A DNA stretch of 64,000 nt from Mesorhizobium sp. AR07 (lineage in GTDB: Bacteria; Pseudomonadota; Alphaproteobacteria; Rhizobiales; Rhizobiaceae), in contig NZ_CP080525.1 of the NCBI RefSeq assembly GCF_024746815.1, positions 1,116,001 through 1,180,000 on the forward strand, given 5' to 3'. The notes beneath the pieces were generated by a model. It saw nothing but the letters and a program-made list of their open reading frames with translations, was not told the DNA's origin and did not search any database. Below, in pieces: positions 31,212 to 42,260 of this stretch. Within the stretch, counting starts at the first letter, position 1. Each line of letters opens with the position of its first letter. The translations under genes and the position numbers were made by a program.

Positions 31212-32422
31212 CCGGCTTTCCTCTTCAGCAATCCCCGGCCCATGCCAAACAGCGAGCGCGATTTCGCCCTCGGTTGGACCGCTTCCTCAGGCAGAATGAT
31301 CTTCTTCAGATCGTTGATGACATTGGCGTTCGGGTCGATCTCGTGCAGCGGCACGCCGCGATCGACCGCCTCGCGCACCAGCCGGTAGTTGTTGGCAATG
31401 CCGCCGACGAAATGTTCGCCGAGGATTTCCTGGACGTCCGCCTGCTTGATGCCGTTGTCGAACATCTTCTGCTCGAAACGGTTGACGATGACGTTCGGCT
31501 TCACTTCCTTGCCGGCGGTCTCGTAGACCGCCTGGATCAGCCGCTGCGTGTGGCGCAGGCACGGCACCGTCATTTCGGCGACGATGTAGAGCTTGTTGGA
31601 ACCAAGCAGCACGGTCTCCGTCCACGGAAACCAGGTGCGCGGCATGTCGATGACGACATTGTCGAAATAGGCCGAAACAAGATCCAGCATGCGCACCACG
31701 ACATCGGTCTTGAACGAGCGCATCTCGGCGGGATGCGTCGGCGCCGCCAGCACGCAAAGCCCGCTGGCATGCTTCGACAGCATGACATCGAGCAGCTGCC
31801 GGTCGAGGCGTTCGGGCTGGTTCTCGATCTCGGTGATGTCGAAACGCGGCTCGAGGTCGAGATATTCGGCACAGGCGCCCTGTTGGAAGTTGAGGTCGAC
31901 CACGCAAGTCGAGGCGCCGCGCGTCACCGAGTGATGCAGCTGGAAGGCGGTCTGCAGCGCCAGCGTCGTGGTGCCGACACCGCCCGCGGCCGGCATGAAA
32001 GTGTAGATCTGCGACTCGGTGTTTTCCTCGCGCCCGGGGCCTTGCAAGACACGCACGACGGAACGCACGAGGTCGGCGGTGGTGATCGGCTTGACCAGGA
32101 AATCCACGACCTTGAGCTGCACGAGAATGCGCACCGCGGCCGCGTTGAACTCCTGGGTGACGACGACAACCGGCGCCTTGCCCTCCAGCCGGCGCATGAC
32201 GCGCTGCAGCGATTCGATCTCCTCCAGCCTTGCCGCGTCCATGTCGACGATGACGGCGCCGAAATCGGCCTCCTGGATCTCGCCACGCAGCTCGGTGACA
32301 TTCTTCTCCACTGTCGCGAGCTGGATGATCTCGGAGGCGGCGAATGCGGTCCGCGTGTCCTGCACAAAGGTCCTGTCGGTCGATACGAGCAGGATCTTCC
32401 TGGTCTTGATGCCGTTTGCCAT
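31208..32422 (-). CDS. cpaE: Pilus localisation ATPase-like protein (CpaE/TadZ)
   Basis: A 404-residue protein. The N-terminal 130 residues look like an atypical response-regulator receiver (KILLVSTDRTFVQDTRTAF, GAVIVDMDA). The rest is a MinD/ParA-type domain with AAGGVGTTTLALQTA as a deviant Walker A and VIDMPRTWFPWTETVL as the switch region. Such proteins place the Tad machinery at the cell pole. It overlaps cpaF by four bases. Confidence 0.88.
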   Translation of the reverse strand: MANGIKTRKILLVSTDRTFVQDTRTAFAASEIIQLATVEKNVTELRGEIQEADFGAVIVDMDAARLEEIESLQRVMRRLEGKAPVVVVTQEFNAAAVRILVQLKVVDFLVKPITTADLVRSVVRVLQGPGREENTESQIYTFMPAAGGVGTTTLALQTAFQLHHSVTRGASTCVVDLNFQQGACAEYLDLEPRFDITEIENQPERLDRQLLDVMLSKHASGLCVLAAPTHPAEMRSFKTDVVVRMLDLVSAYFDNVVIDMPRTWFPWTETVLLGSNKLYIVAEMTVPCLRHTQRLIQAVYETAGKEVKPNVIVNRFEQKMFDNGIKQADVQEILGEHFVGGIANNYRLVREAVDRGVPLHEIDPNANVINDLKKIILPEEAVQPRAKSRSLFGMGRGLLKRKAG

Positions 32423-32471
32423 TCTCGTCAGCCTGTCCGGTCGCCGCCTGTTGGATCAGTTGCCCGTTGAT

Positions 32472-32741
32472 TCAATTGCTCGTGGTGGATTGCGACGCCT
32501 TCGCACCGGCCGCCTGGTCGGGGGTGACAGCCGCCGGGCTGCTTTGCTGGGCAGGCACCAGAAGCCTGGTGTTCTGGACGCCGTATTTCCAGGGATCGAC
32601 CATCTGCATGGCGGTGTTGGCGGCTTGCGCATTGCCAGCGGCCGACGTCACCCCTTCGCTGCGCACATAATCGTCGCTGGTGCAGCCGGCGGTGGAGCCG
32701 GCCAGCAGCAAGGCGATGCTCGATCTCAAGACCAGGCGCAT
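32472..32741 (-). CDS. Small lipoprotein in the cpaD position
   Basis: An 89-residue protein with a lipoprotein signal ending STAGCTSDD. The rest is low-complexity, rich in Ala, Gln and Ser (SAAGNAQAANTAMQMVDPWK). It lies between cpaC and cpaE, where cpaD normally sits. CpaD is also a lipoprotein but is usually above 200 residues. The gene is either a shortened CpaD or an unrelated small lipoprotein. It starts five bases after the cpaC stop. Confidence 0.75.
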   Translation of the reverse strand: MRLVLRSSIALLLAGSTAGCTSDDYVRSEGVTSAAGNAQAANTAMQMVDPWKYGVQNTRLLVPAQQSSPAAVTPDQAAGAKASQSTTSN

Positions 32742-32745
32742 GGTT

Positions 32746-34191
32746 TCAGTCCTTCGGCAGGTCGAGGAAATGCCCGACCGTGGTAGCGGCGGCCGGCCGG
32801 GTGACGCTGCCGTCGGCCATTGCCAGCGCGCGATTGGTGTCGGACGTCTTCACCTCGTCGGTGTTGTTGAGAAAATAGTCGACGTTGCTGGCCGGCTGCG
32901 TGCCGTCGGTCGGTTCGACGAGCTTCTTTGACGGGTCGACCGGCTTGACCAGATAGGGCGTGACGATGATGACCAGGTCGGTCTCGCGCCGCTGATAGGA
33001 TTTCGAAGAGAACAGCGCCCCAAGCACCGGCATCTTGCCGAGACCGGGAATGCGCGACGTGGTGATGTCGTTTTGCGACTGCAGCAATCCGGCGATCATG
33101 AAGCTCTGGCCGTTCTTCAGGTCGACCGACGTCCTGGCGCGGCGCACGATGAAGCCGGGCACAGAGATGCTGCCGATATTGTAGGAAGATGACGCGTCGA
33201 TCGAGGAGACTTCCGGCGCGATGTCAAGGCTGACCAGCCCGTCCTTCAGCACGGTCGGTGTGAAATCCAGGCTGACGCCGTATTTCTTGTAGCTGACGGA
33301 GATCTTGCCGTTGTCCTCGGAGACCGGGATCGGAAATTCGCCGCCAGCGAGGAAGCTTGCAGTCTGGCCGGAACGGGCGATCAGGTTCGGTTCGGCCAGC
33401 CGGCGCGCCAGGCCGCGCTCTTCCAGCGCCTTGATGGCGATATCGATCGACACGCCATTTGACAGCAACCGGCCGATGATCTCGCCGGTGCCGGCCGCCG
33501 GCACGGTGCCCGGATTGATTACGACGTCGCGTCCGCCGATGCCGTAGGCGAAATTGGCGGCGTATTTGGCGCCGAGATCCTGGCCCGCCTGGCGGTTGAT
33601 CTCGACAAAGCGGACGTTGAGCTGGACCTGCTGCGACGACGAGATGTTGACCGAGTTGATCACCTCCTCGGTGCCGGAAAAGCGCGTCGCGATCTTGTTT
33701 GCCTTTTCGGCGGCGACCGCGTCATCGGCCTCGCCCGACAGCACGACGCGGCCATTGGCCGAGCCGACCTTGATCCTGGCGTCCGGCACGCTGGCGCGGA
33801 TGGTGCTGGCCAGCTGGTCTGTGTCGAGCGTCACCTCGATGTCGACGGTGCCGACAAGCTGCTTGTTCTCATCGAACAGCGCGATGCCGGTGGTGCCGAG
33901 ATTGTTGCCGAGCACATAGAAGGATTTGTCGGTCAGCGGATTGACGTTGGCGATCTCGGGATCGCCAATGACGATCTGGTAGAAGGCGGCACTGGTCATG
34001 ATCGTCTTCGGCTTGCCCTTGGCGACCTTGATCGAGGCATTCTTGGTCGACGACACATGGACGATGTCGTTGTCGGCCCTGGCCAAGTTGTCGAAGGCCA
34101 GCGTCCCGACAGCAGCCAGCGAAGCCGCGACGGCCACGGAGCGCAAAACGCGCAACCGTCCCATGACCCGATATGTGATCAGCCCCAACAT
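32746..34191 (-). CDS. cpaC: Outer-membrane secretin of the Tad pilus (CpaC/RcpA)
   Basis: A 481-residue secretin that forms the outer-membrane pore for the pilus. After a signal peptide (MGRLRVLRSVAVAASLAAVG) it has a BON-like region (VDIEVTLDTDQLASTIRASV) and then the secretin core: LNVRFVEINRQAGQDLGAKY, ARSGQTASFLAGGEFPIPV, VSYKKYGVSLDFTPTVL and GLGKMPVLGALFSSKSYQRR with ETDLVIIVTPYLVKP. ATG 34191 is preferred because the GTG at 34206 lacks a ribosome site. It lies 31 bases after cpaB. Confidence 0.92.
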   Translation of the reverse strand: MLGLITYRVMGRLRVLRSVAVAASLAAVGTLAFDNLARADNDIVHVSSTKNASIKVAKGKPKTIMTSAAFYQIVIGDPEIANVNPLTDKSFYVLGNNLGTTGIALFDENKQLVGTVDIEVTLDTDQLASTIRASVPDARIKVGSANGRVVLSGEADDAVAAEKANKIATRFSGTEEVINSVNISSSQQVQLNVRFVEINRQAGQDLGAKYAANFAYGIGGRDVVINPGTVPAAGTGEIIGRLLSNGVSIDIAIKALEERGLARRLAEPNLIARSGQTASFLAGGEFPIPVSEDNGKISVSYKKYGVSLDFTPTVLKDGLVSLDIAPEVSSIDASSSYNIGSISVPGFIVRRARTSVDLKNGQSFMIAGLLQSQNDITTSRIPGLGKMPVLGALFSSKSYQRRETDLVIIVTPYLVKPVDPSKKLVEPTDGTQPASNVDYFLNNTDEVKTSDTNRALAMADGSVTRPAAATTVGHFLDLPKD

Positions 34192-34222
34192 TGTCCCGTC
34201 CCTCACCCAGTCCCCACTGGCT

Positions 34223-35149
34223 CTATTTCTGGTCCCGCGAAGGAACCTGGTATTCCTCGGCCTTTGTGCCGCGCGTCACGATGACTGTCTTGAACTTCGG
34301 TTTCTCCGGCCCTTTCGCCACGGCATCGAACAACGAACTGGCCGCGGCCTGCACGTTCGAGGCGACCGATCCCCCGAACGAAGAAATGGTGGTGACGCCA
34401 TTCTTGCCGTCACCGCCTTCGCTGGCGGAGCGAAGCGACAGCGACAGCGTGCCGACAGTGCGGGCGAGCGCCACTTTCTGCGCGCCTTCGGTCGTCACCT
34501 CGATGGTCACGGAATTGGCGATCTGCGGTGTTGTCTGGCGGTCGTCGGCACCCTGCCCGACGCTCAGCACCTTGGCATCGGCGACGACGATCTCGGAGGT
34601 GATGGTCGAACCGGCGGCACCTTGCGCGTTTTTGGCCACTTCCTGGATTTCACCGGCATCGCGCGTCAGCACGACATCGACCCGGTCGCCCGGCGTGACG
34701 AAGCCGCCGACACCGGCAATCTCGTCGGTGCGGATGGTTACCGCCCGCATTCCGGGCGTCATCATGTTGGAAAGCGTCGCGCGGCCATTCGGCCCGGACA
34801 GCTTGGTAAGCAGCACCGGTTCGTTGACTTCGATCGGCGTCAGCACCACACGATTGCCGTCACCGAGCAACCCATCGATGGTCGGGAAGGCGCCCTGCGG
34901 CAGGGAATCTTGCGGCCAGGGGATTTCACTGAGCTTGGCGCGGTCGAGTTCCATGCCGTAGCGCAATGCGGCATTGGCCACCACGATGGTCTTGAATTCG
35001 ATCCGGGGTGGCGCGGGTGCGGCGACCGACGCCGTCTTCTCTTCGCTGTCGGCCCTGGCCTGGCTCTTGACCCAGAAATCCGCGGCAAAGATCGAGATCG
35101 CGCCGAAAACGGCGGCGATGCCGATCATCGTTATGGCCTTGCCCCTCAC
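34223..35149 (-). CDS. cpaB: Tad pilus assembly protein CpaB/RcpC
   Basis: A 308-residue periplasmic protein with an N-terminal membrane anchor (ITMIGIAAVFGAISIFAADF) and a SAF/RcpC domain (VVANAALRYGMELDRAKLSE, MRAVTIRTDEIAGVGGFVTP, GDRVDVVLTRD). The frame is open for much longer upstream, but GTG 35149 has AGGGG seven bases before it and gives the normal CpaB start; ATG 35206 is an alternative. It is the first gene of the operon and diverges from parE. The prepilin peptidase and pilin genes usually found upstream are not in this window. Confidence 0.87.
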   Translation of the reverse strand: MRGKAITMIGIAAVFGAISIFAADFWVKSQARADSEEKTASVAAPAPPRIEFKTIVVANAALRYGMELDRAKLSEIPWPQDSLPQGAFPTIDGLLGDGNRVVLTPIEVNEPVLLTKLSGPNGRATLSNMMTPGMRAVTIRTDEIAGVGGFVTPGDRVDVVLTRDAGEIQEVAKNAQGAAGSTITSEIVVADAKVLSVGQGADDRQTTPQIANSVTIEVTTEGAQKVALARTVGTLSLSLRSASEGGDGKNGVTTISSFGGSVASNVQAAASSLFDAVAKGPEKPKFKTVIVTRGTKAEEYQVPSRDQK

Positions 35150-35377
35150 GCCGAAACCCCTGATGCCCGCAGTTTCTTGTTTTGTTGGGCTCACGCTAGG
35201 CGGCATTGTTAAAGAATCAGGAATCTTGCAAGGCGGTATCAGACCTATTTCCGCCGGCTTGGTTATCGAAAGGTTTTGGGTTAAGACGGGGCAAATCCCC
35301 GAACGGAACAGGAACCTCCGTCGCTTGGCGCTGAAAAGCGTGGCAGTATCGCGAGGTGATTCGCAGCATCGGACCCT

Positions 35378-37441
<2,064 letters not shown>

Positions 37442-37487
37442 GCCGCACGCCGGTCCATAACTAAGCTCCAGTTTCGGAGACCAGCAT

Positions 37488-39554
37488 GTGATCTGGGCGC
37501 GGCTGAAAGGCTATTTCGAGACCAGTTTGGCCGGGCTGACGCAACCGACGCGTTCGGACTGGATTTTTTCCCTGCGCACCGTTTCGGCCGGCTTGATCGC
37601 GCTTCTGGCCGCTTACGCCCTCAAGCTCGACCACCCGCAATGGGCCATGATGACGGTGTTCATCGTCGCCCAGCCCGTCGCCGGCATGGTGCTGGCGAAA
37701 GGCTTCTACCGGCTGCTCGGCACGCTTGCCGGCGGCATAGCCGCCATCGGCATCACCACGATCTTCGGCACCGGCCCCTGGGTTCTGGTGACGGTGCTTG
37801 CCGTCTGGATCGGCATCTGCACCTTCGTCTCGTCGCTGCTGCGCAATCCCGAAGCCTATGGTGCCGCCCTTGCCGGCTACACCGCGATGATCATCGGCCT
37901 GCCCGCCTTCGGACAGCCGCACCTCGTCGTCGACCTTGCCGTCGCGCGCTGTGCCGAGATCGTGCTCGGCATTGTCTGCGCCGGCCTGACCAGCCGGCTG
38001 ATCCTGCCAAAACTGGCCAGCGACGCCATCATCTCGCGGTTGAAACGCTGCATCCTCGATCTTGCCACCTATGCTGGCGGCGCTTTTTCCGGCGGCGATC
38101 CGGCAACGCTGTCGGGCCTGCACCGGAAGCTGGTCGCCGACACCCAGACGCTTGGCGAGATGCGCGCCTATGCCAGGCTGGAAGCGCCGAGCTTCGCGCC
38201 CCGCGCCCATCCGGTCCGGCGCACCATTGGACAACTTCTCTCCGCCCTGTCGGCGGCACGCGCGCTGCATTCGCACGCGGCGCCGAAGAACGCGGCGCTC
38301 ATTCCGGTGCGCTCGGAGTTGCAGGCCCTTGTCAGCGAACTGGCAGCCAAACCCGGCGCGCTGGATGACACGGTACCTTGGGTGGCCCGGCTCGACGCGA
38401 TCTCGGTCAAGGCCCGGCAAATGCCCGATGCATCGGTCGACCAGGGCGATGACAGGGTCGGCACCATCACCCGCCTCACCATCGCCGCCGATTTCGCCGA
38501 GGCGCTCAAGCAGGTGCTGCGCGGCCTCGACGCCTTGCGCGCGCCTGCCACGCGCCCGGCCCGGGGCAACAGGCAACCCGCGCTGGTGGTGCACCGCGAC
38601 TATGCCGGCGCGTCGCGCAACGCCGTGCGCGCGGCCCTTGCCACGCTGCTGGTCGCGGCCTTCTGGCTGACGACGAAATGGTCGGAAGCCGCCGGCACGG
38701 TCATTCTCGTTTCCGTCGTGTCGAGCCTGTTTGCCGCGCGCCCCGATCCGGTGCAAGTCGCCTGGGGTTTCTTCAAGGGAACCCTGCTTGCACTGCCCTT
38801 CGCTTTCCTCGTCGGGCAGATCGCGTTGCCCGCTTTGCCCGGCTTCGGCTGGTTCATGCTGTTTGTCGTGCCCATCCTGGTGCCGGCGGCGTTGGCAATG
38901 GCCAATCCGCGCTATGTCGGCGTGGCGACGGCCTTCGCCATCAACTTCCTCGCCTTCCTCAGTCCGCATCAGGCGATGAGCTACGATCCTGGCCCTTTCT
39001 TCGCCGGCTCGGCGTCGGTCCTTGTCGGCATCCTGCTTGCGATCGGTGTCTTCATCCTCGTGCTGCCCGCCGATCCATGGCTGGCGGCCAATCGCATCGT
39101 GCGCGCCATGCGCGAGGATCTGGCGCGGCTTTGCCTGCATGAGCGCATGCCGAGGCGTTCGGCCTTTGAGAGCCTCGCCTATGACCGCGTCAACCAGCTG
39201 ATGCCGCTGGTCCAGAATGCCGGCAGGAAGGGCGATGCGGTTCTGGGCGGCGGCGTCTCCGCCGTCACCGTCGGCCTGGAAATCCTGCGGTTGCGAAATG
39301 CGGCCCAAAGCCATGCCATCCCGTCCGAGACCGCGCTGTCGATCGCCAACTTTCTGAAGGGACTGGCGCGCGAACTGCTCTTCCGCGCCCCCGGCGATCC
39401 GCAGACCTCGACCATCACCGTCGCCAGGCACTATGCGACGACGATCGCGCAGCGGAACAGCACCGGCGAGATGTTGCAGATCGCGGCATCGCTGCGCATT
39501 ATCGCCGCCGCGATGGAGGATTTCCCGGATTTTTTCGCGAGGGATAAAGGCTAG
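37488..39554 (+). CDS. FUSC family membrane protein (aromatic acid exporter type)
   Basis: A 688-residue inner-membrane protein of the fusaric-acid-resistance (FUSC) family. It has two clusters of about five to six hydrophobic helices (residues about 22-165 and 380-510) separated by soluble regions, the usual AaeB layout. The first cluster contains LDHPQWAMMTVFIVAQPVAG and GTLAGGIAAIGITTIFG, both characteristic. The start is a GTG at 37488 with GGAG upstream; the ATG two bases earlier runs directly into a stop. It likely exports aromatic acids. The stop overlaps that of the opposing DUF2336 gene by three bases. Confidence 0.87.
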   Translation: MIWARLKGYFETSLAGLTQPTRSDWIFSLRTVSAGLIALLAAYALKLDHPQWAMMTVFIVAQPVAGMVLAKGFYRLLGTLAGGIAAIGITTIFGTGPWVLVTVLAVWIGICTFVSSLLRNPEAYGAALAGYTAMIIGLPAFGQPHLVVDLAVARCAEIVLGIVCAGLTSRLILPKLASDAIISRLKRCILDLATYAGGAFSGGDPATLSGLHRKLVADTQTLGEMRAYARLEAPSFAPRAHPVRRTIGQLLSALSAARALHSHAAPKNAALIPVRSELQALVSELAAKPGALDDTVPWVARLDAISVKARQMPDASVDQGDDRVGTITRLTIAADFAEALKQVLRGLDALRAPATRPARGNRQPALVVHRDYAGASRNAVRAALATLLVAAFWLTTKWSEAAGTVILVSVVSSLFAARPDPVQVAWGFFKGTLLALPFAFLVGQIALPALPGFGWFMLFVVPILVPAALAMANPRYVGVATAFAINFLAFLSPHQAMSYDPGPFFAGSASVLVGILLAIGVFILVLPADPWLAANRIVRAMREDLARLCLHERMPRRSAFESLAYDRVNQLMPLVQNAGRKGDAVLGGGVSAVTVGLEILRLRNAAQSHAIPSETALSIANFLKGLARELLFRAPGDPQTSTITVARHYATTIAQRNSTGEMLQIAASLRIIAAAMEDFPDFFARDKG

Positions 39555-40672
39555 GCCGCTGCGATCGCCAGCGCATGGCCTCGTGCATTCTCGCGCAGCG
39601 CATCGAGGTGGATCGACTTGACCAGGGCGGCGAGATCGCCTTCAGCGGACTGCCCGCCCAAATCCTTGAGCATCAGCCAGCTGACCTCCTGGACGCCGGC
39701 AACGCGTTTGCCATTGGCGACCTCGCGCCAGATTTTCAGTGCGCGCAGGATGATGGCATGCGTGGCGGCCGCGAGGCCGGCGCTGCGAAACAGCGCCTGC
39801 AAGGCGACATCGTGCCCGCCGGCCAGCAGCGCCCTCACCCGTTGTTCGGATTGCTGGCTGAGCGCGACCAGCGCCGAACCGAAGAAATCGACCTTGCCGT
39901 GCGCGATGGTGCGGATGAGGAAGCTGGCGGTGAGATCGCCGCGCAGCCTGAGATGCTCGATCAGCGCGGCATGTTCCTCCTGGTGCGTGCCCTCGATCAG
40001 CGTCACCGATGCCTTGACGCAGGCATCGCGCATGACACGGTCGGCGCGCGCCGCGCCCATCAACGCCATGACCAGTGGCGACGTCTTCAACATCTCGCCG
40101 AGCTTGACGAGCAGCATATGCCGGCAGTCGGCGGGCAGCCGGGCGTCTGATATCAGCGCCTCGCGCACCAGCGGCAGATGGCCATGGCGTTCAGCCATGC
40201 GGCGGAAGCTGAGCGAGGCGATGTCGGCGCCACTGTTGGCAAGCAGCACGGCGCACGCTTCCGCCTCGCCGATCTCGGCGATGGCCGCCGACAGCGCCAT
40301 AGACACGAGCGGCCGGTCGGCGATCAGTTTTTGCGTCGCCTTCGGACTGCTGGCCACGCGGTTGATCAGGTCGGCGTCGGTGAGCAGCGGCGAGCGCGCC
40401 AGCACCACGCCGGCGACTTCCGGCTGGTCGGAGGCCAGCGCGCTGATGATCTGCAGCGGCGCATGGTGGCTCATCGACAGCGCTTCGGCCATCGCCAGCC
40501 GCACCTTCGACGAGGCATCGTCGAGCAGCAGCGTCAGCGCCGCCTCGGCAGCGCAGCGGTCCTCGAAAGGCAGTTCGGAATTGACGTAGGCTCGGGCCAG
40601 CGCATTCGCCGCGGCGGCGCGCTCGGAAACCCTGGCCGTGCAAATCCATCTCAAAAAATGCGAAACAACCAT
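39551..40672 (-). CDS. DUF2336 protein
   Basis: A 373-residue soluble all-helical protein of the DUF2336 family, common in Rhizobiales. The N-terminal region has HEAT-like pairs (FEDRCAAEAALTLLLDDASS, KVRLAMAEALSMSHHAPLQI, ISALASDQPEVAGVVLARSP) and SGADIASLSFRRMAERHGHL in the middle. Function unknown; HEAT-like surfaces usually bind partner proteins. The gene starts 151 bases from the divergent maoC and ends overlapping the FUSC stop. Confidence 0.83.
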   Translation of the reverse strand: MVVSHFLRWICTARVSERAAAANALARAYVNSELPFEDRCAAEAALTLLLDDASSKVRLAMAEALSMSHHAPLQIISALASDQPEVAGVVLARSPLLTDADLINRVASSPKATQKLIADRPLVSMALSAAIAEIGEAEACAVLLANSGADIASLSFRRMAERHGHLPLVREALISDARLPADCRHMLLVKLGEMLKTSPLVMALMGAARADRVMRDACVKASVTLIEGTHQEEHAALIEHLRLRGDLTASFLIRTIAHGKVDFFGSALVALSQQSEQRVRALLAGGHDVALQALFRSAGLAAATHAIILRALKIWREVANGKRVAGVQEVSWLMLKDLGGQSAEGDLAALVKSIHLDALRENARGHALAIAAA

Positions 40673-40823
40673 GCCGCCTGCTTACGCCCCTTGCCAGAAC
40701 GTTCCTGGCCCCGTGGTGACGGTAGGCAGAAATGGTTTACGAACGGTTCACCATGTTCATTAACTGGCTTGCGAGCCCTGAATGCAGCGCTTATCAACCC
40801 CGTAGGCAGCAGAGGAGCAGGAT

Positions 40824-41276
40824 ATGGCCGGGCTTTATCTCCAGGAGTTTGTCGTCGGCCATGTCTTCCAGCACACGCTGCGCAAGACCGTCACCGAGAG
40901 CGACAACATGCTGTTTTCGGTGATGACACTGAACCCGCAGCCGCTGCACATCGACTTCGATTTCGCCGCCAAGAGCGAATGGGGCAAGCCGCTGGTCAAC
41001 TCGCTGTTCACGCTCGGCCTGATGATCGGCATTTCGGTCAACGACATCACTGTCGGCACCACGGTCGCCAATCTCGGCATGAAGGAAACCGTGTTTCCGC
41101 ACCCGGTCTTCCACGGCGACACCATCCGGGTCGAAACGACGGTGATTTCGGTGCGCGAGTCCAGGTCGAAACCCGATCGCGGCATCGTTGAATTCGAGCA
41201 CCGCGCCTATAACCAGCACGGCGACCTTGTCGCCAAATGCACGCGGCAAGCGATGATGCTGAAGAAGGCGGCCTGA
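40824..41276 (+). CDS. MaoC-type acyl-CoA hydratase
   Basis: A 150-residue single hot-dog domain. TESDNMLFSVMTLNPQPLHI followed by DFDFA carries the D-x(4)-H hydratase signature in the form N-x-x-P-L-H, and FPHPVFHGDTIRVETTVISV fits the family. Its last base is shared with the start of the following CoA lyase (TGATG), so the two are cotranslated. Together they resemble hydratase/lyase pairs acting on mesaconyl-, methylmalyl- or malyl-CoA. The exact substrate is not decided by sequence. Confidence 0.88.
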   Translation: MAGLYLQEFVVGHVFQHTLRKTVTESDNMLFSVMTLNPQPLHIDFDFAAKSEWGKPLVNSLFTLGLMIGISVNDITVGTTVANLGMKETVFPHPVFHGDTIRVETTVISVRESRSKPDRGIVEFEHRAYNQHGDLVAKCTRQAMMLKKAA

Positions 41277-42157
41277 TGCGTTCGCTGCTGTTCGTCCCCG
41301 GCGATTCCGAAAGGAAGCTGGAAAAGGGGTTTGGCGCCGGCGCCGACGTGGTCATCGTTGATCTCGAAGATTCCGTGGCGCCGCAGAACAAGGCGCTGGC
41401 GCGCGAGATCGCGGCACGCTTCATCGTCGAACGCAGGGCGCAAACCGGCTCGGCGATCTACATCAGGGTCAACGACCTGTCGACCGGACTGACGGATGAC
41501 GATCTGGCGGCGCTTGTTCCAGCCAAGCCCGACGGCATCATGCTGCCCAAGTCGAACAGCGGCCAGGACGTGCAGCATCTCTCGGCAAAGCTCAGGGTGC
41601 GCGAGGCCGAAAACGGCCTGGCCGATGGCGCAATCAAGATCCTGCCGATCATCACCGAAACGCCGGCGGGTGTGCTGGCGGCGGCGACCTATGCCGGGAC
41701 AAGCGCACGGCTTGCCGGCCTCACCTGGGGGGCAGAGGATCTGTCGGCAGCGATCGGCGCACGGACGGCCCGCGACGAACGCGGCCGCTACACCGATGTG
41801 TTCCGCCACGCTCGCCTGATGACCATCCTTGCAGCCGGTGCCGCGGAAGTCGCGGCAATCGACACCGTCTTCCCGAATTTTCGCGACATGGCGGCCTTCG
41901 AAGCGGAATGCGCCGAGGCCGAGCGGGATGGCTTCACCGGCAAGATGGCGATCCATCCCGACCAGGTGCCCGTCATCAACGCCGCCTTTACCCCTTCAGC
42001 CGAGGCCGTGAGACAATCGGCTGCGATCGTCGCTGCGTTCGAGGCGGCGGGAAATCCCGGCGTCGTCGGCATCGACGGCAAGATGGTCGACCGCCCGCAT
42101 CTGCGGCTGGCCGAGCGGCTGCTGGCGCGGGCCAGGGCAGCGGGCGTTTCGACCTAA
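41276..42157 (+). CDS. HpcH/HpaI-type CoA ester lyase (CitE-like)
   Basis: A 293-residue TIM-barrel lyase. MRSLLFVPGDSERKLEKG, GADVVIVDLEDSVAP (magnesium-binding acidic strand), GIMLPKSNSGQDVQHL, IITETPAGVLAA and GLTWGAEDLSAAIGA are the expected motifs of the CitE/malyl-CoA lyase group. The start ATG overlaps the maoC stop. It may cleave or hydrolyse malyl-CoA or methylmalyl-CoA to feed acetyl-, propionyl- or glyoxylate-linked metabolism. The stop codon's last base is the first base of repeat A copy 3. Confidence 0.88.
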   Translation: MRSLLFVPGDSERKLEKGFGAGADVVIVDLEDSVAPQNKALAREIAARFIVERRAQTGSAIYIRVNDLSTGLTDDDLAALVPAKPDGIMLPKSNSGQDVQHLSAKLRVREAENGLADGAIKILPIITETPAGVLAAATYAGTSARLAGLTWGAEDLSAAIGARTARDERGRYTDVFRHARLMTILAAGAAEVAAIDTVFPNFRDMAAFEAECAEAERDGFTGKMAIHPDQVPVINAAFTPSAEAVRQSAAIVAAFEAAGNPGVVGIDGKMVDRPHLRLAERLLARARAAGVST

Positions 42158-42260
42158 TGCATGTCGCCCAAAAGTGGCCCCGGTTTTGGGGCAACGACAT
42201 GCATAAAAACAAAGACTTAAAGCGCGTCGCCTGAATCCGTTTCAATGCGACGCGCTTTAG
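42157..42260. repeat. Family A palindromic repeat, copy 3, with tail hairpin
   Basis: The core runs from ATGCATGTCG at 42157 to CGACATGCAT ending at 42204, with GCCCAAAAG facing TTTTGGG inside. The tail is a second hairpin, TAAAGCGCGTCGC (42218-42230) against GCGACGCGCTTTA (42247-42259), perfect over 13 pairs. The repeat fills the whole space between the converging CoA lyase and nitroreductase genes, and could end transcription from both sides. Confidence 0.87.

Noticed and set aside
37461..39431. A 656-codon minus-strand frame opposite the FUSC gene
   Set aside because: Low-complexity Arg/Gly/Gln-rich product with no motif; the plus-strand FUSC protein has proper membrane helices and a ribosome site.
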